This document shows, piece after piece, positions 5,237 to 12,658 of a stretch of DNA of 26,105 nt. Position 1 is the first letter of the stretch. Every line of letters begins with the position of its first letter. A program made the translations under genes and the position numbers. Source of the DNA: a virus; the IMG/VR virus record IMGVR_UViG_3300027976_000187, positions 1 through 26,105 of that record; one strand, given 5' to 3'. The notes beneath the pieces were generated by a model. That model saw only the letters and a program-made list of their open reading frames with translations, searched no databases and was not told the DNA's origin.

Positions 5237-7324
5237 ATGTCAAGCGGATACGACGACGACGAAAAGCCTCGCAGGGGTGTACTCAAAGGCAAGCGGCTGC
5301 GTGAGGTGCACGAGGAGGCGCTGCGCAATTACGACCTCATCTACAGCGCGCTGTACGAGGAACGACAGCAGTGCGTCGCTGACCGCGCGTTCTACCAGTT
5401 GGCCGGCGCCATGTGGACAGGCTCGCTTGGTGAGCAGTTCGACGGCAAGCCGCGCCTCGAGGTCAACAAGGGCAAGCTGGCCGTCAACCGCGTCGTCGCC
5501 GACATGCGCGCCAACGAGATGCGGGTCACCTACCGCAGCAAGGACGGCAAGGCCGCGGACAAAACCGCTGAGACGCTGGCCAGCATTCTTCGTGCCGACG
5601 AGCAGGACAGCAACGCCAGCCTCGTCTACGCCAACGCCTTCAAGGAGGGCGTTGGCGGTGGATTCGGTGCGTTTCGCTTGCGCGCCGTCGACGAAGACGA
5701 GGAGGACGACGAAGACGAGCGGCAGCGCATCCGTATCGAATGGATACCCGACGCTGACACCTCGGTGTGGTTCGACCTCTCGTCTCGTGAGCAAGGCAAG
5801 GCCGACGCGCGCCATTGTTTTGTCGTGACCTCGATGTCGCGCGAGCGCTACGAGGAGATGTACGGCGACAGCGTCTCCAGTTGGACCAAAGCCGACATGC
5901 TGCTTTGGGGCACTGTCGAATGGTGCACGCCCGATCTCGTCTACGTCGCGGAGTACTACCGCGTCGAGGAGGTCCGCGAGAAGGTCACGATCTACCGGAT
6001 GCTCGACCAGACGACCGAGCGCTACACCGACAAAGAGCTCGACGACAATGAAGGGGCCTTGCGCGACGATCTGAAGGTCAGGGGCGCCCAGGCGATGCGC
6101 GAAAAGATGATGATGCGCCGCAAGGTGTGCAAGTACACGTTGTCCGGCGTCGGCGTGCTGCATGAGTGCGTGATCGCGGGCAAACACATTCCCGTCATCC
6201 CGTTCTTCGCCAACTTCGCCGTCATCAACGGCGTCGAGCGATGCAGCGGCATCATCCGCACCCTCGTCGACGCCCAGCGCATCTACAACATGCAGCTGTC
6301 CAAGTTCGCCGAGCTTGCTGGCGTGTCGTCGCAGTCTGTCCCGATCTTCACGTCGGAGCAGGTGTCGGGTCATGAGGCCGTGTGGCGAGATGCGAACCTG
6401 AAAAACTACGCTTTTATGACAGTGAACCCCGTCGTCGGCCCCGACGGTTCGCTGCAGCACATGGGCCCGGTCGGCTACACCAAGCCCCCTGAGCTTGCGC
6501 CTGCGATGGCAGCGCTGGTGCAGATCACGGCGGCAGACATCAAAGAGCTGCTGGGCAATCCGATGGGCAACGACACGGTCGTCAGCAACGTCTCGACCGA
6601 GACGGCGCTACTTGGCCAGCAGCGAACCGATTCGTCGTCGGCGCTCTACATCGAGGATTTCGCGGTGGCGATGAAGCAGATGGGCACCGTCTACCGCGAC
6701 ATGGCCAGGGCGCTCTACATCGAGGACGGCCGCGAGATGAAGACCGTTGGCGAAGACCGCACGACGACCGGCAGCGTGAGGCTGGCCGAGCAATACGTCA
6801 CCGACAACGGGCTGATCGCAGACAACGATCTGTCGCGGGCCAACTTCGACGTGGCTGTCGAGGTCGGCCCGTCGTCGAGCTCAAAGCGAGCCTCAGCGGT
6901 CCGCACGTTGATCGAGGCGGCGAAGGTGACGGTTGACCCGGCCACGCAACTGTTGCTGCTCTCGAAGGCATTGGAGAACGTCGAGGGCGAGGGCATGTCG
7001 GACGTGAATACCTACTTCCGCGCGAAGAACATCAGGCAGGGCATGGGTACGCCGACGCCGGACGAACAGGCCGAGCTTGATGCAGAGGCGCAGGCGCAGA
7101 AGGCCGAAGACCCACAGCAGACCTACCTCAAGGCAGAGGCTGCGAAGTCGTTGGCGCTGGCAGACAAGGCCAAAGCCGACATGATGGGCACCCTCGCCGA
7201 CGTGGAGAAGACGCGCGCAGAGGTCGCTGGCGTCGAGGCCAACACCGAGAAGACGAAGGCGGAGACGCTGGACCTCGTCGGCAAGATCGGGCAACCGCCA
7301 CCGACAAGGCCGTTTCCTCGCTGA
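5237..7324 (+). CDS. portal protein, P22 gp1-like
   Basis: A 695-residue portal, close to the 725 residues of P22 gp1. Twelve copies form the DNA channel at one capsid vertex and dock terminase and then the tail. Seen here: the N-terminal stretch with NEMRVTYRSKDG (93-104), an acidic run DEDEEDDEDE (152-161), the DAQRIYNMQLSKFAEL segment typical of P22-type portals, and the clip/crown region leading to a long helical C-terminus (about 620-690) rich in Ala, Lys and Glu, which matches the barrel of P22 portal. AAGGTGG (5224-5230) lies six bases before the ATG. A strong terminator follows at once. Confidence 0.93.
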   Translation: MSSGYDDDEKPRRGVLKGKRLREVHEEALRNYDLIYSALYEERQQCVADRAFYQLAGAMWTGSLGEQFDGKPRLEVNKGKLAVNRVVADMRANEMRVTYRSKDGKAADKTAETLASILRADEQDSNASLVYANAFKEGVGGGFGAFRLRAVDEDEEDDEDERQRIRIEWIPDADTSVWFDLSSREQGKADARHCFVVTSMSRERYEEMYGDSVSSWTKADMLLWGTVEWCTPDLVYVAEYYRVEEVREKVTIYRMLDQTTERYTDKELDDNEGALRDDLKVRGAQAMREKMMMRRKVCKYTLSGVGVLHECVIAGKHIPVIPFFANFAVINGVERCSGIIRTLVDAQRIYNMQLSKFAELAGVSSQSVPIFTSEQVSGHEAVWRDANLKNYAFMTVNPVVGPDGSLQHMGPVGYTKPPELAPAMAALVQITAADIKELLGNPMGNDTVVSNVSTETALLGQQRTDSSSALYIEDFAVAMKQMGTVYRDMARALYIEDGREMKTVGEDRTTTGSVRLAEQYVTDNGLIADNDLSRANFDVAVEVGPSSSSKRASAVRTLIEAAKVTVDPATQLLLLSKALENVEGEGMSDVNTYFRAKNIRQGMGTPTPDEQAELDAEAQAQKAEDPQQTYLKAEAAKSLALADKAKADMMGTLADVEKTRAEVAGVEANTEKTKAETLDLVGKIGQPPPTRPFPR

Positions 7325-7328
7325 CAGC

Positions 7329-7357
7329 AAAAGGCCCGCCGAGATGGCGGGCCTTTT
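7329..7357. terminator. bidirectional intrinsic terminator
   Basis: AAAAGGCCCGCC (7329-7340) and GGCGGGCCTTTT (7346-7357) form a perfect 12-bp stem around GAGAT. T-runs lie on the 3' side in both directions, so it can end transcripts of the portal (+) and of the reverse cassette (-), whose last stop is at 7363. Confidence 0.92.
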
Positions 7358-7362
7358 CCTTC

Positions 7363-7539
7363 TCACACCTTGGCCAGTGTGACGCCGGTCCTGCTTTCTT
7401 CGGCGTCGAGGCGTTCGCAGACGATGTAGAGGATGGCGCTGGCCATGCTGATGCCGCGGCCCTTGGCGAAGGCGCGCAGCTTCGTCCACGCCTCGCGTGG
7501 CCACGTCTGGCTAAGCCGGTAGGTGTCGGCGCTCGCCAT
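7363..7539 (-). CDS. Arc-like ribbon-helix-helix protein
   Basis: A 58-residue protein that lines up with P22 Arc repressor (53 aa): a short beta strand (TYRLSQT, 6-12), the WPRE motif at 13-16 that Arc also has, helix A (AWTKLRAFAKGRG) and helix B (SMASAILYIVCERLD). Such proteins dimerise through the strand, which also reads the DNA major groove. The start at 7539 overlaps the previous stop as TGATG; an upstream in-frame ATG (7593) would run deep into that gene. Likely target: the inverted repeat at 7899-7931 in front of its own operon; this is inferred. Confidence 0.75.
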   Translation of the reverse strand: MASADTYRLSQTWPREAWTKLRAFAKGRGISMASAILYIVCERLDAEESRTGVTLAKV

Positions 7540-7549
7540 CACACACCGC
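7536..7549 (-). repeat. stop-start junction repeat, copy 2
   Basis: On the - strand this reads GCGGTGTGTGATGG, identical to 7814-7827. It contains the stop of one gene and the start of the next (TGATG). Both upstream peptides end in Gly-Val. Confidence 0.8.
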
Positions 7550-7817
7550 CGATCGCGAGCGCCACCACGAGGAAACCGAAGACGACGACGCACCCGATGA
7601 GGATCATCTGACGGTCCTCCAGAGTCGACACAGTGGCCTCTGACGCCTCAAGCCGACCGATGGCCTTGGTGGCCACGGCATCGGCGTTTTGCAGCGCCTC
7701 AAACAGCTTCTGCGCGGTCTGCGTGCTGGCCGACATGCCCGCGCGTAGGCGCTCAATCTCCCCTTCGAGGATCTTGGCGTGGGCGGGCGACATCGGGACC
7801 TTGATTGCTGCGACCAT
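7539..7817 (-). CDS. tail-anchored coiled-coil membrane protein
   Basis: A 92-residue protein. Residues 10-70 are helical with heptad-like spacing (EGEIERLRAG, then QKLFEALQNADAVATKAIGRLE, EATVSTLEDRQ), and the last 20 (MILIGCVVVFGFLVVALAIG) form one hydrophobic membrane segment at the extreme C-terminus. The layout is that of a tail-anchored inner-membrane protein with a cytoplasmic coiled coil. The start at 7817 overlaps the stop of the 19-aa ORF (TGATG); the longer frame starting at 7925 would cross the inverted repeat and the strong ribosome site at 7881-7886. Possible roles include superinfection exclusion or lysis control; neither is shown by the sequence. Confidence 0.65.
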   Translation of the reverse strand: MVAAIKVPMSPAHAKILEGEIERLRAGMSASTQTAQKLFEALQNADAVATKAIGRLEASEATVSTLEDRQMILIGCVVVFGFLVVALAIGGV

Positions 7818-7827
7818 CACACACCGC
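7814..7827 (-). repeat. stop-start junction repeat, copy 1
   Basis: GCGGTGTGTGATGG on the - strand, the same 14 bases as at 7536-7549. It joins the 19-aa ORF to the membrane protein gene. Confidence 0.8.
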
Positions 7828-7876
7828 ACTTGTTGTCGTACTTGGCCACCGTCGGCTTGTTCGTCTCGTCGGTCAT
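7817..7876 (-). CDS. 19-aa small ORF heading the reverse cassette
   Basis: A 19-residue frame (MTDETNKPTVAKYDNKCGV) with a strong ribosome binding site GAGGTG (7886-7881) four bases from its ATG. Its TGA overlaps the next start as TGATG. It may be a real micropeptide or a leader whose translation sets that of the membrane protein downstream. No family can be recognised at this length; the strong site and coupled junction are the evidence. Confidence 0.5.
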   Translation of the reverse strand: MTDETNKPTVAKYDNKCGV

Positions 7877-7898
7877 CTCTCACCTCAGCGCGCTTGGT

Positions 7899-7931
7899 GC
7901 GCGGTTGCAGCGTATCGCACAGCAACCGCGC
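7899..7931. promoter_or_regulatory. candidate operator: perfect 10-bp inverted repeat
   Basis: GCGCGGTTGC (7899-7908) and GCAACCGCGC (7922-7931) flank 13 bases. On the - strand a weak promoter (TAGACG 7939-7934, 17 bases, GATACG 7916-7911) would place its -10 box between the two arms, so a bound repressor would block it. The Arc-like protein of the same operon is the natural candidate. Confidence 0.5.
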
Positions 7932-7958
7932 GGCGTCTAGACGGTACGTCGCAAATGG

Positions 7959-7987
7959 TTGACGTGGCTTTGCAATGCGGCGAAAAT
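7959..7987 (+). promoter_or_regulatory. promoter for scaffold and coat genes
   Basis: TTGACG (7959-7964) and GAAAAT (7982-7987) are 17 bases apart, matching sigma70 boxes at 5/6 and 4/6. It lies back-to-back with the start of the reverse cassette and 55 bases before the scaffold gene. A promoter is needed here because the terminator at 7329-7357 should stop transcripts coming from the portal. Confidence 0.55.
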
Positions 7988-8041
7988 GCCGTCCACGGTA
8001 CCCCGGCGCACCGAAAGCGACGAGAGAACAAGGGAAATGTG

Positions 8042-8893
8042 ATGCAAACCGAACAGGCAGTAGACGACGACGGCAGCGAGGTCATCAGCGCGACCAACGA
8101 CGAGGCCGATGCGGCAATCGTCGAGGAAAACACTGATGACGAGGTCATCGTCTCGATCGGGGACCCGCCGACCCCAAAAACCGAAGAGCAAGACGACGAC
8201 GAGGCACAGACACCCAAGGCAGCGGCTGCCTGGGCGAAAATGCGCAAGGAAAAGCGCGACGCTGAGCAGAGGCTGGCGCAACTGCAACGACAGATCGACC
8301 AGCAGAAGCCATCACAGGCTGCTCTCGCACTGGCGAAAGAGCCGACGCTTGAGGACGACGACGTCGACTACGACCAGTCGAAGTTTCGCGCGAAAGCAAT
8401 CGCCTGGGCGAAGCAAAAGGCCGAGTTTGACGCCGTCAGCGCGCAAGCGACGAAGGCCGCGACCGACAAGCACGCTCTCTATGTCTCGTCGATCGGCAAG
8501 ATGAAAGTTGGCGGGGAATCTGTCTCGCCAAAAGAGGCCCACGAACTCGTCACAGGTTCGTTTTCGGTGGACCAGCAAAACGCGCTGCTTCAGCACACCG
8601 ATCAGACCCATCTCGTCGTACTCGCTCTCGGCAACAGCCCCAACGAGGTCGCTCGCCTCGCCGGCATCACAGATCCCACGAAGTTCGCCGTCGCCATCGC
8701 GCGGCTTGAGGAGAAGATCAAAGTGACCTCACGCAAGCCGGCGACCTCGCCCGAAAAATCCCCCACCGGTGGCCGCACTGGCGCCATCGCAGACAAAAAA
8801 CTCGACCAGCTTGAGGCTGAAGCCGACCGCAGCGGAGACCGCTCCAAAGTCGTCGATTACAAGCGCAAGCTGCGAGACACCCCCCGAAAGTAG
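8042..8893 (+). CDS. scaffolding protein, P22 gp8-like
   Basis: A 283-residue protein (P22 gp8: 303) between portal and coat. It directs assembly of coat protein into the prohead and leaves before or during DNA entry. Seen: an acidic, flexible N-terminus (1-65), a Lys/Gln-rich helical stretch (65-95), a second acidic patch LEDDDVDYD, a helical middle, and a short basic C-terminus (VVDYKRKLRDTPRK) that resembles the coat-binding end of P22 scaffold. ATG at 8042 has AAGGGA (8030-8035); the frame is open back to 7805 but that part overlaps the promoters and the reverse cassette. Confidence 0.82.
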   Translation: MQTEQAVDDDGSEVISATNDEADAAIVEENTDDEVIVSIGDPPTPKTEEQDDDEAQTPKAAAAWAKMRKEKRDAEQRLAQLQRQIDQQKPSQAALALAKEPTLEDDDVDYDQSKFRAKAIAWAKQKAEFDAVSAQATKAATDKHALYVSSIGKMKVGGESVSPKEAHELVTGSFSVDQQNALLQHTDQTHLVVLALGNSPNEVARLAGITDPTKFAVAIARLEEKIKVTSRKPATSPEKSPTGGRTGAIADKKLDQLEAEADRSGDRSKVVDYKRKLRDTPRK

Positions 8894-8899
8894 GCTCGC

Positions 8900-10180
8900 A
8901 TGTCCAACAGTTTTGCCAAAGAAGAACGCGTCGCGTTCGATGAGATGATGATCGGTTTCGACGACCAGCTGGCCGTCAGCAAACTGGTGCGCAAGTACGT
9001 CTCCGACCAGCAGGCGATGGAGCGCAGCAACAACACGATCTGGCGTCCCGCGCCCTACATCGCCGTGAGCAACAGCGGCAGCGACGCCACTGGCTCGTTC
9101 GACGACTACACCCAGCTCACCGTGCCCGCGAGCATCGACACGCAGCGCTTCGTTGCGTTCCAGATGAACGCGCAAGAACTCCGCGACGCCTTGCAGGAAA
9201 AGCGTCTCGGTACCGCTGCCGTCGCCAAGCTGGCGAGCGACATCAACGTTGCCTGTCTCTCGCGCGCCTCGCTTGAGGGCACCCTGTTTGTAAAGCGCAG
9301 CGGCGCCGCGACCGGTTATGACGACATCGCCGAGGCCGACGCGCTCATGAACGAGCAGGGCGTGAGCAACCTCAACCGCCGTCTCGCGCTGTCGTCCCGC
9401 GACTATAACTCGATGGCCAGCGACCTCTCGAAGGCCTCGCGGTCGTTCGGCAACGAGATTTCCGACGCCGCGCTCCGCCGCGCCTACGTCGGACCCATCG
9501 CCGGCTTTGAAACATACAAGCTCGACTACGCCTTGCGCCAGCTCGCTGCTGCCGGTGGCGGTGCTCTCACCATCAGCACGCTGCCAGGCGGAGCCAACTT
9601 CTACGTCCCCGCTGCGCGTACCGCGCCCGGTGCGCAGGGGCAGACCGCCAACGTCGACAACCGCACACAAGTGGTCACCGTCTCCAGCACCACGAACGTG
9701 CGTTCCGGCGACGCACTCACCATCGTTGGCGTTGAAGCCGCGCACCACATCACCAAGCTGTCGACCGGCCGCCTGAAAACCTTCCGTGTCATCGGCGCGC
9801 CTCTTTCGGGCACCACGCTGCGCATCTCGCCGCCGATCATCAGCGCGCAGGGCGGCAGCGACGCCGAGTTGCAGAACATCAACGTCGTGCTCACCAGCAC
9901 TTCGGGTTCAGCTGCAATCGTGTTCCTCAACACCGTGACCAACACCCTCAACCCCTTCTTTTGTGAGGAGTCGATCGAAATCCTGCCCGGCCGTCTCGCC
10001 GTCCCCACCGACGCGGGCGCTGCGGTCATGTCGGCGACGACGGCCAACGGCATCCAAGTCGCGATGGCCAAGCAGTTCGACATCAAGACCCATAAGACCC
10101 TCTACCGCGTCGACACGCTGTTTGGCACCGTCTGTCTGCAGCCCGAGATGTGCGGCGTGATGATGTTCTCGCAGACCTGA
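8900..10180 (+). CDS. major coat protein, P22 gp5-like
   Basis: A 426-residue protein (P22 gp5: 430) with the HK97 fold expected for this family. Stretches that match P22 coat by eye: AMERSNNTIWRP near residue 40, the LRDALQEKRLGTAAVAKLAS helix near 95-115, FGNEISDAALRRAYVGPIAGFE around 175-200, and NVDNRTQVVTVSSTTNVRSG (about 250-270), close to P22's [20 protein letters not shown] at the end of the insertion domain. It starts six bases after the scaffold stop with only a weak ribosome site, so translation may be coupled. A strong terminator follows. Confidence 0.93.
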   Translation: MSNSFAKEERVAFDEMMIGFDDQLAVSKLVRKYVSDQQAMERSNNTIWRPAPYIAVSNSGSDATGSFDDYTQLTVPASIDTQRFVAFQMNAQELRDALQEKRLGTAAVAKLASDINVACLSRASLEGTLFVKRSGAATGYDDIAEADALMNEQGVSNLNRRLALSSRDYNSMASDLSKASRSFGNEISDAALRRAYVGPIAGFETYKLDYALRQLAAAGGGALTISTLPGGANFYVPAARTAPGAQGQTANVDNRTQVVTVSSTTNVRSGDALTIVGVEAAHHITKLSTGRLKTFRVIGAPLSGTTLRISPPIISAQGGSDAELQNINVVLTSTSGSAAIVFLNTVTNTLNPFFCEESIEILPGRLAVPTDAGAAVMSATTANGIQVAMAKQFDIKTHKTLYRVDTLFGTVCLQPEMCGVMMFSQT

Positions 10181-10186
10181 TCGCAT

Positions 10187-10218
10187 GAGCGCCGCCGTGA
10201 TGGCGGCGCTCTTTCTCT
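10187..10218 (+). terminator. intrinsic terminator after coat gene
   Basis: GAGCGCCGCC (10187-10196) and GGCGGCGCTC (10202-10211) form a perfect 10-bp stem around GTGAT, followed by the T-rich TTTCTCTT. It begins seven bases after the coat stop. Confidence 0.88.
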
Positions 10219-10254
10219 TCTGTTGGTTTCCTTCTTTCGTTGTTGAGGTTCGCC

Positions 10255-10860
10255 ATGTCTCTTGTTGTCCCAGCTTTTGCACAGAACGACTTTGTGGTGC
10301 CTGCCACGGGTCTCGTCTCGTGTTTCTCTCAGGGCGCCTACACCGTCTCGCAGTCGATCCCCGGATCGGCCACCCCGGTGTTCACCTTGCTGTCCGCGCA
10401 GCCAGCGGGTGCAGCCGTGTTCACTTCGAGCGCCTTCGCTGCCGGCGCAACGGTTCGCATCGACGCCAGCGGTGGTCAGCTGGTTGCCGTCGACGTCGGG
10501 CTTGCGCCATCGCCCAAGCTTGAGCGCTCTGCGATGTCCCAAGGCACCATCGCCACTGCGGTCAACGTGACCGCCACGCTCACCGTGCCGCAGATGGCCG
10601 GCGGCATCATCACCTCGACGACCGCTGCCGCTGTCGCTGCGACGCTGCCCACGGGCGCTGTGCTGGACCTCGCGGGCAACTGGGGCATCGGCGAGGGACT
10701 GCTGTGGTCGTCGATCAACACGGGCGGCGCCAACGCGTTCACCTTGACCGCCTCGGCTGGTCACACCATCGTTGGCGCCGCCGCTGTTGCGCAGTCGACC
10801 TCGGCTCGGTGGAACACGGTCAAGACCGCGGCAGCGACGTACATCACCTACCGCGTGTGA
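10255..10860 (+). CDS. small virion protein, possible head decoration
   Basis: A 201-residue, Ala/Thr/Val-rich beta protein with no charged helices, typical of virion surface proteins. The first half (1-90) reads as a beta-barrel-like domain with VSQSIPGSATPVFTLL; the second half (100-201) has SINTGGANAFTLTASAGHTI, common in phage capsid-associated proteins. Placed directly after the coat gene and fenced by terminators on both sides, it could be a capsid decoration protein. GAGGTT (10244-10249) precedes the ATG. No family is identified with certainty. Confidence 0.65.
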   Translation: MSLVVPAFAQNDFVVPATGLVSCFSQGAYTVSQSIPGSATPVFTLLSAQPAGAAVFTSSAFAAGATVRIDASGGQLVAVDVGLAPSPKLERSAMSQGTIATAVNVTATLTVPQMAGGIITSTTAAAVAATLPTGAVLDLAGNWGIGEGLLWSSINTGGANAFTLTASAGHTIVGAAAVAQSTSARWNTVKTAAATYITYRV

Positions 10861-10868
10861 CCCATCAA

Positions 10869-10904
10869 CAAGGCCCGCCGACGTGGCGGGCCTTGTCTCT
10901 TTCT
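10869..10904 (+). terminator. intrinsic terminator
   Basis: CAAGGCCCGCC (10869-10879) and GGCGGGCCTTG (10885-10895) form an 11-bp stem around GACGT, followed by TCTCTTTCTC. Stem and loop pattern are nearly the same as at 7329-7357. Confidence 0.85.
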
Positions 10905-10915
10905 CTGGAGCTCCC

Positions 10916-11197
10916 ATGCCCGAACAGTGCTTCCCCACCATCCTCTACAAGAGCCCCGGCCCGCTCGACGCCGGCAACGGCTCGACCTACAGCTACGCCG
11001 GCTGCAACGACGCCGTCGACCTTGAGATTGCGCTGGCCTCTGGCTGGCACCTCAGCCTGCCCGACGCGCTCGAGGCGGCGAAACCCGTTGACCAGGCTGC
11101 GCTTGGCCAGCTTGAAATCGAGCTTGCCGTGGCGAAGTCTGACCTCGCTGCCGCTGACGAAAAGCTCGCCGCTGCTGCCAGCAAAAAGAAGAGCTGA
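10916..11197 (+). CDS. hypothetical small structural protein
   Basis: A 93-residue protein. Residues 1-55 form a compact part with Tyr/Pro/Gly (ILYKSPGPLDAGNGSTYSYA) and GWHLSLPDALE, which resembles small phage proteins found beside coat genes. Residues 62-90 are an Ala/Lys/Glu coiled-coil-like helix ending in four basic or polar residues. GGAG (10907-10910) lies five bases before the start. Position among head genes suggests a head or connector role; nothing more specific can be said. Confidence 0.6.
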   Translation: MPEQCFPTILYKSPGPLDAGNGSTYSYAGCNDAVDLEIALASGWHLSLPDALEAAKPVDQAALGQLEIELAVAKSDLAAADEKLAAAASKKKS

Positions 11198-11200
11198 ACC

Positions 11201-11677
11201 ATGTCCTGGACACGTCGCCAGTTCTGTCGTGCTGCTCTGAAAGAGCTGGGCATCGGCAACGATTACGACGCGTCACCGGAGGACCTAGAGGATGCCCGCG
11301 CGCGCCTCGACGCCATGATGGCAGAGTGGAACGCGCGCGGGATTCGCCTCGGTTACCCGATTGGTCAAGATCCCGAAGACGGCGATCTTGACGTCCTCAC
11401 CAACGTACCCGACGCGGCCAACAACGCGATCATTCTCAGCCTCGCGACAGTGCTGGCGCCGAGCTACGGCCGGCCGGTGCAGCCGGGAACCACGAGCGGT
11501 GCTGCGCGTGGCCTCGCTGTGCTCCTGCAACGAGCCGTCGTGCCTCCGACGCAACAGTTGCCGGCGATGCCTTCGGGCGCAGGCAATCGTCGCTGTCGTG
11601 GTATCCTGAATAACTACACGCCGGACCCTCTCGTCTTGCTCGACGGCGGACCCGATGGCGAGATTGAACTACCCTGA
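11201..11677 (+). CDS. tail accessory factor, P22 gp4-like
   Basis: A 158-residue protein (P22 gp4: 166). In P22, gp4 binds under the portal after packaging and links it to gp10; it also has reported cell-wall hydrolase activity. Seen: WTRRQFCRAALKELGI near the start, then ASPEDLEDARARLDAMMAEW, and IGQDP, then NVPDAANNAIILSLATVLAPSYGRP, which is the helical core of this family. The C-terminus is extended and lacks clear features, as expected for the portion that reaches along the portal. Position after the head genes and before gp10-like fits. Confidence 0.82.
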   Translation: MSWTRRQFCRAALKELGIGNDYDASPEDLEDARARLDAMMAEWNARGIRLGYPIGQDPEDGDLDVLTNVPDAANNAIILSLATVLAPSYGRPVQPGTTSGAARGLAVLLQRAVVPPTQQLPAMPSGAGNRRCRGILNNYTPDPLVLLDGGPDGEIELP

Positions 11678-11692
11678 CGCGAGGCCACGACG

Positions 11693-12658
11693 ATGCCGAC
11701 GATCAACCAGTTTTCCGCTGTGACCTCGCTCAACCCAAGCGACCAGTTGCTTGTTTTCTCGTCGAACAACGGCGACACCCGCAAGGCCAGTATCTCGACG
11801 CTGTTGGAGTTTTTTGAAGCCAACTTCGCATCGCCTGAGTTCGTCGAGGTGTACGCCAACCCCACGCTCTCGGGCTTCGTCGTACCTATCCCGGACTCGA
11901 CGGCGAACCAGTGGCTGATTCTCGCGCCAACCGGCGCCTTCGCCGCTGGCTCGATCACGCTTCCGCTGTCGTCGGGCCTCGTCGACGGCCAACAGGTACT
12001 GGTCACGACCACGCAGGCAACCACCACGTTCTTGGTCAACGGCAACGGTGCCAGCGTCATCGGGTTCCCCACGGCGCTCGGTGCTGGCGGGTTTTTCTCG
12101 TTGCGCTACGAGAAGCTGGGCAACCGCTGGTTCACGACGTCGACCACGCTCGGAGTGACGTCTACATTTTCGACAATCACGCTGACGTCGGACACGGGAA
12201 CGATCAAAGACGTCAACAGCCAGACGTCACTGCAGTTGACGAAAAACTACCCTGGTGTGGTTGCCGGGAATTTTGTCCAAATCGACAATCGGGCAACGGG
12301 CGACGGGCCGTCTGTGTCGGCGCGTGGCGTCGATACCAACATCAGTCTCACCGTCAGCTCAAAGGGAACAGGCGAGCTGAGTCTCAGCTCAAGTGGCTGC
12401 AGCTTCAACGCAGCCGATGTCACGTTGACGTTGACCTCTTCGTTTGTCACGTCGAACTGTGACGTTTTCACGGTGAACGGCGCACTTGCTCAGTCTGTCA
12501 TCTTGGTCGCCGCACTGGGCACCGCAACCGCAGGTCACAGAAATTTCGTCAGCAACTCCACGGTGGCTGCGTCAGGAAATTTTGGCGCCATTGTGGCCGG
12601 CGGCGGCACCTTCGATGTTCCGGTGTTTGCCGACGGCGCAAGCTGGCGGATCGGCTGA
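11693..12658 (+). CDS. tail fibre-like virion protein
   Basis: A 321-residue protein. Residues 1-50 contain LNPSDQLLVFSSNNGDTRKA and SISTLLEFF, a motif seen at the N-terminus of many podovirus fibre or tail proteins that attach to the virion. The rest is Ser/Thr/Val/Gly-rich with no long helices, typical of fibrous beta structure; residues 60-150 form a likely separate beta domain. It lies between the gp4- and gp10-like genes, where P22 has no gene. GAGG (11681-11684) precedes the start. Receptor or virion attachment role is inferred. Confidence 0.65.
   Translation: MPTINQFSAVTSLNPSDQLLVFSSNNGDTRKASISTLLEFFEANFASPEFVEVYANPTLSGFVVPIPDSTANQWLILAPTGAFAAGSITLPLSSGLVDGQQVLVTTTQATTTFLVNGNGASVIGFPTALGAGGFFSLRYEKLGNRWFTTSTTLGVTSTFSTITLTSDTGTIKDVNSQTSLQLTKNYPGVVAGNFVQIDNRATGDGPSVSARGVDTNISLTVSSKGTGELSLSSSGCSFNAADVTLTLTSSFVTSNCDVFTVNGALAQSVILVAALGTATAGHRNFVSNSTVAASGNFGAIVAGGGTFDVPVFADGASWRIG

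Noticed and set aside
5240-6460. 406-codon open frame on the - strand
   Set aside because: It lies fully opposite the portal gene, whose P22-type motifs are clear. Long antisense frames are common in GC-rich coding DNA.
7805-8041. N-terminal extension of the scaffold frame
   Set aside because: The extension overlaps the reverse cassette start and both promoter candidates; ATG 8042 has a good ribosome site.
8729-9748. 339-codon open frame on the - strand
   Set aside because: Antisense to the coat gene and the end of scaffold, with no recognisable domain or upstream signal.
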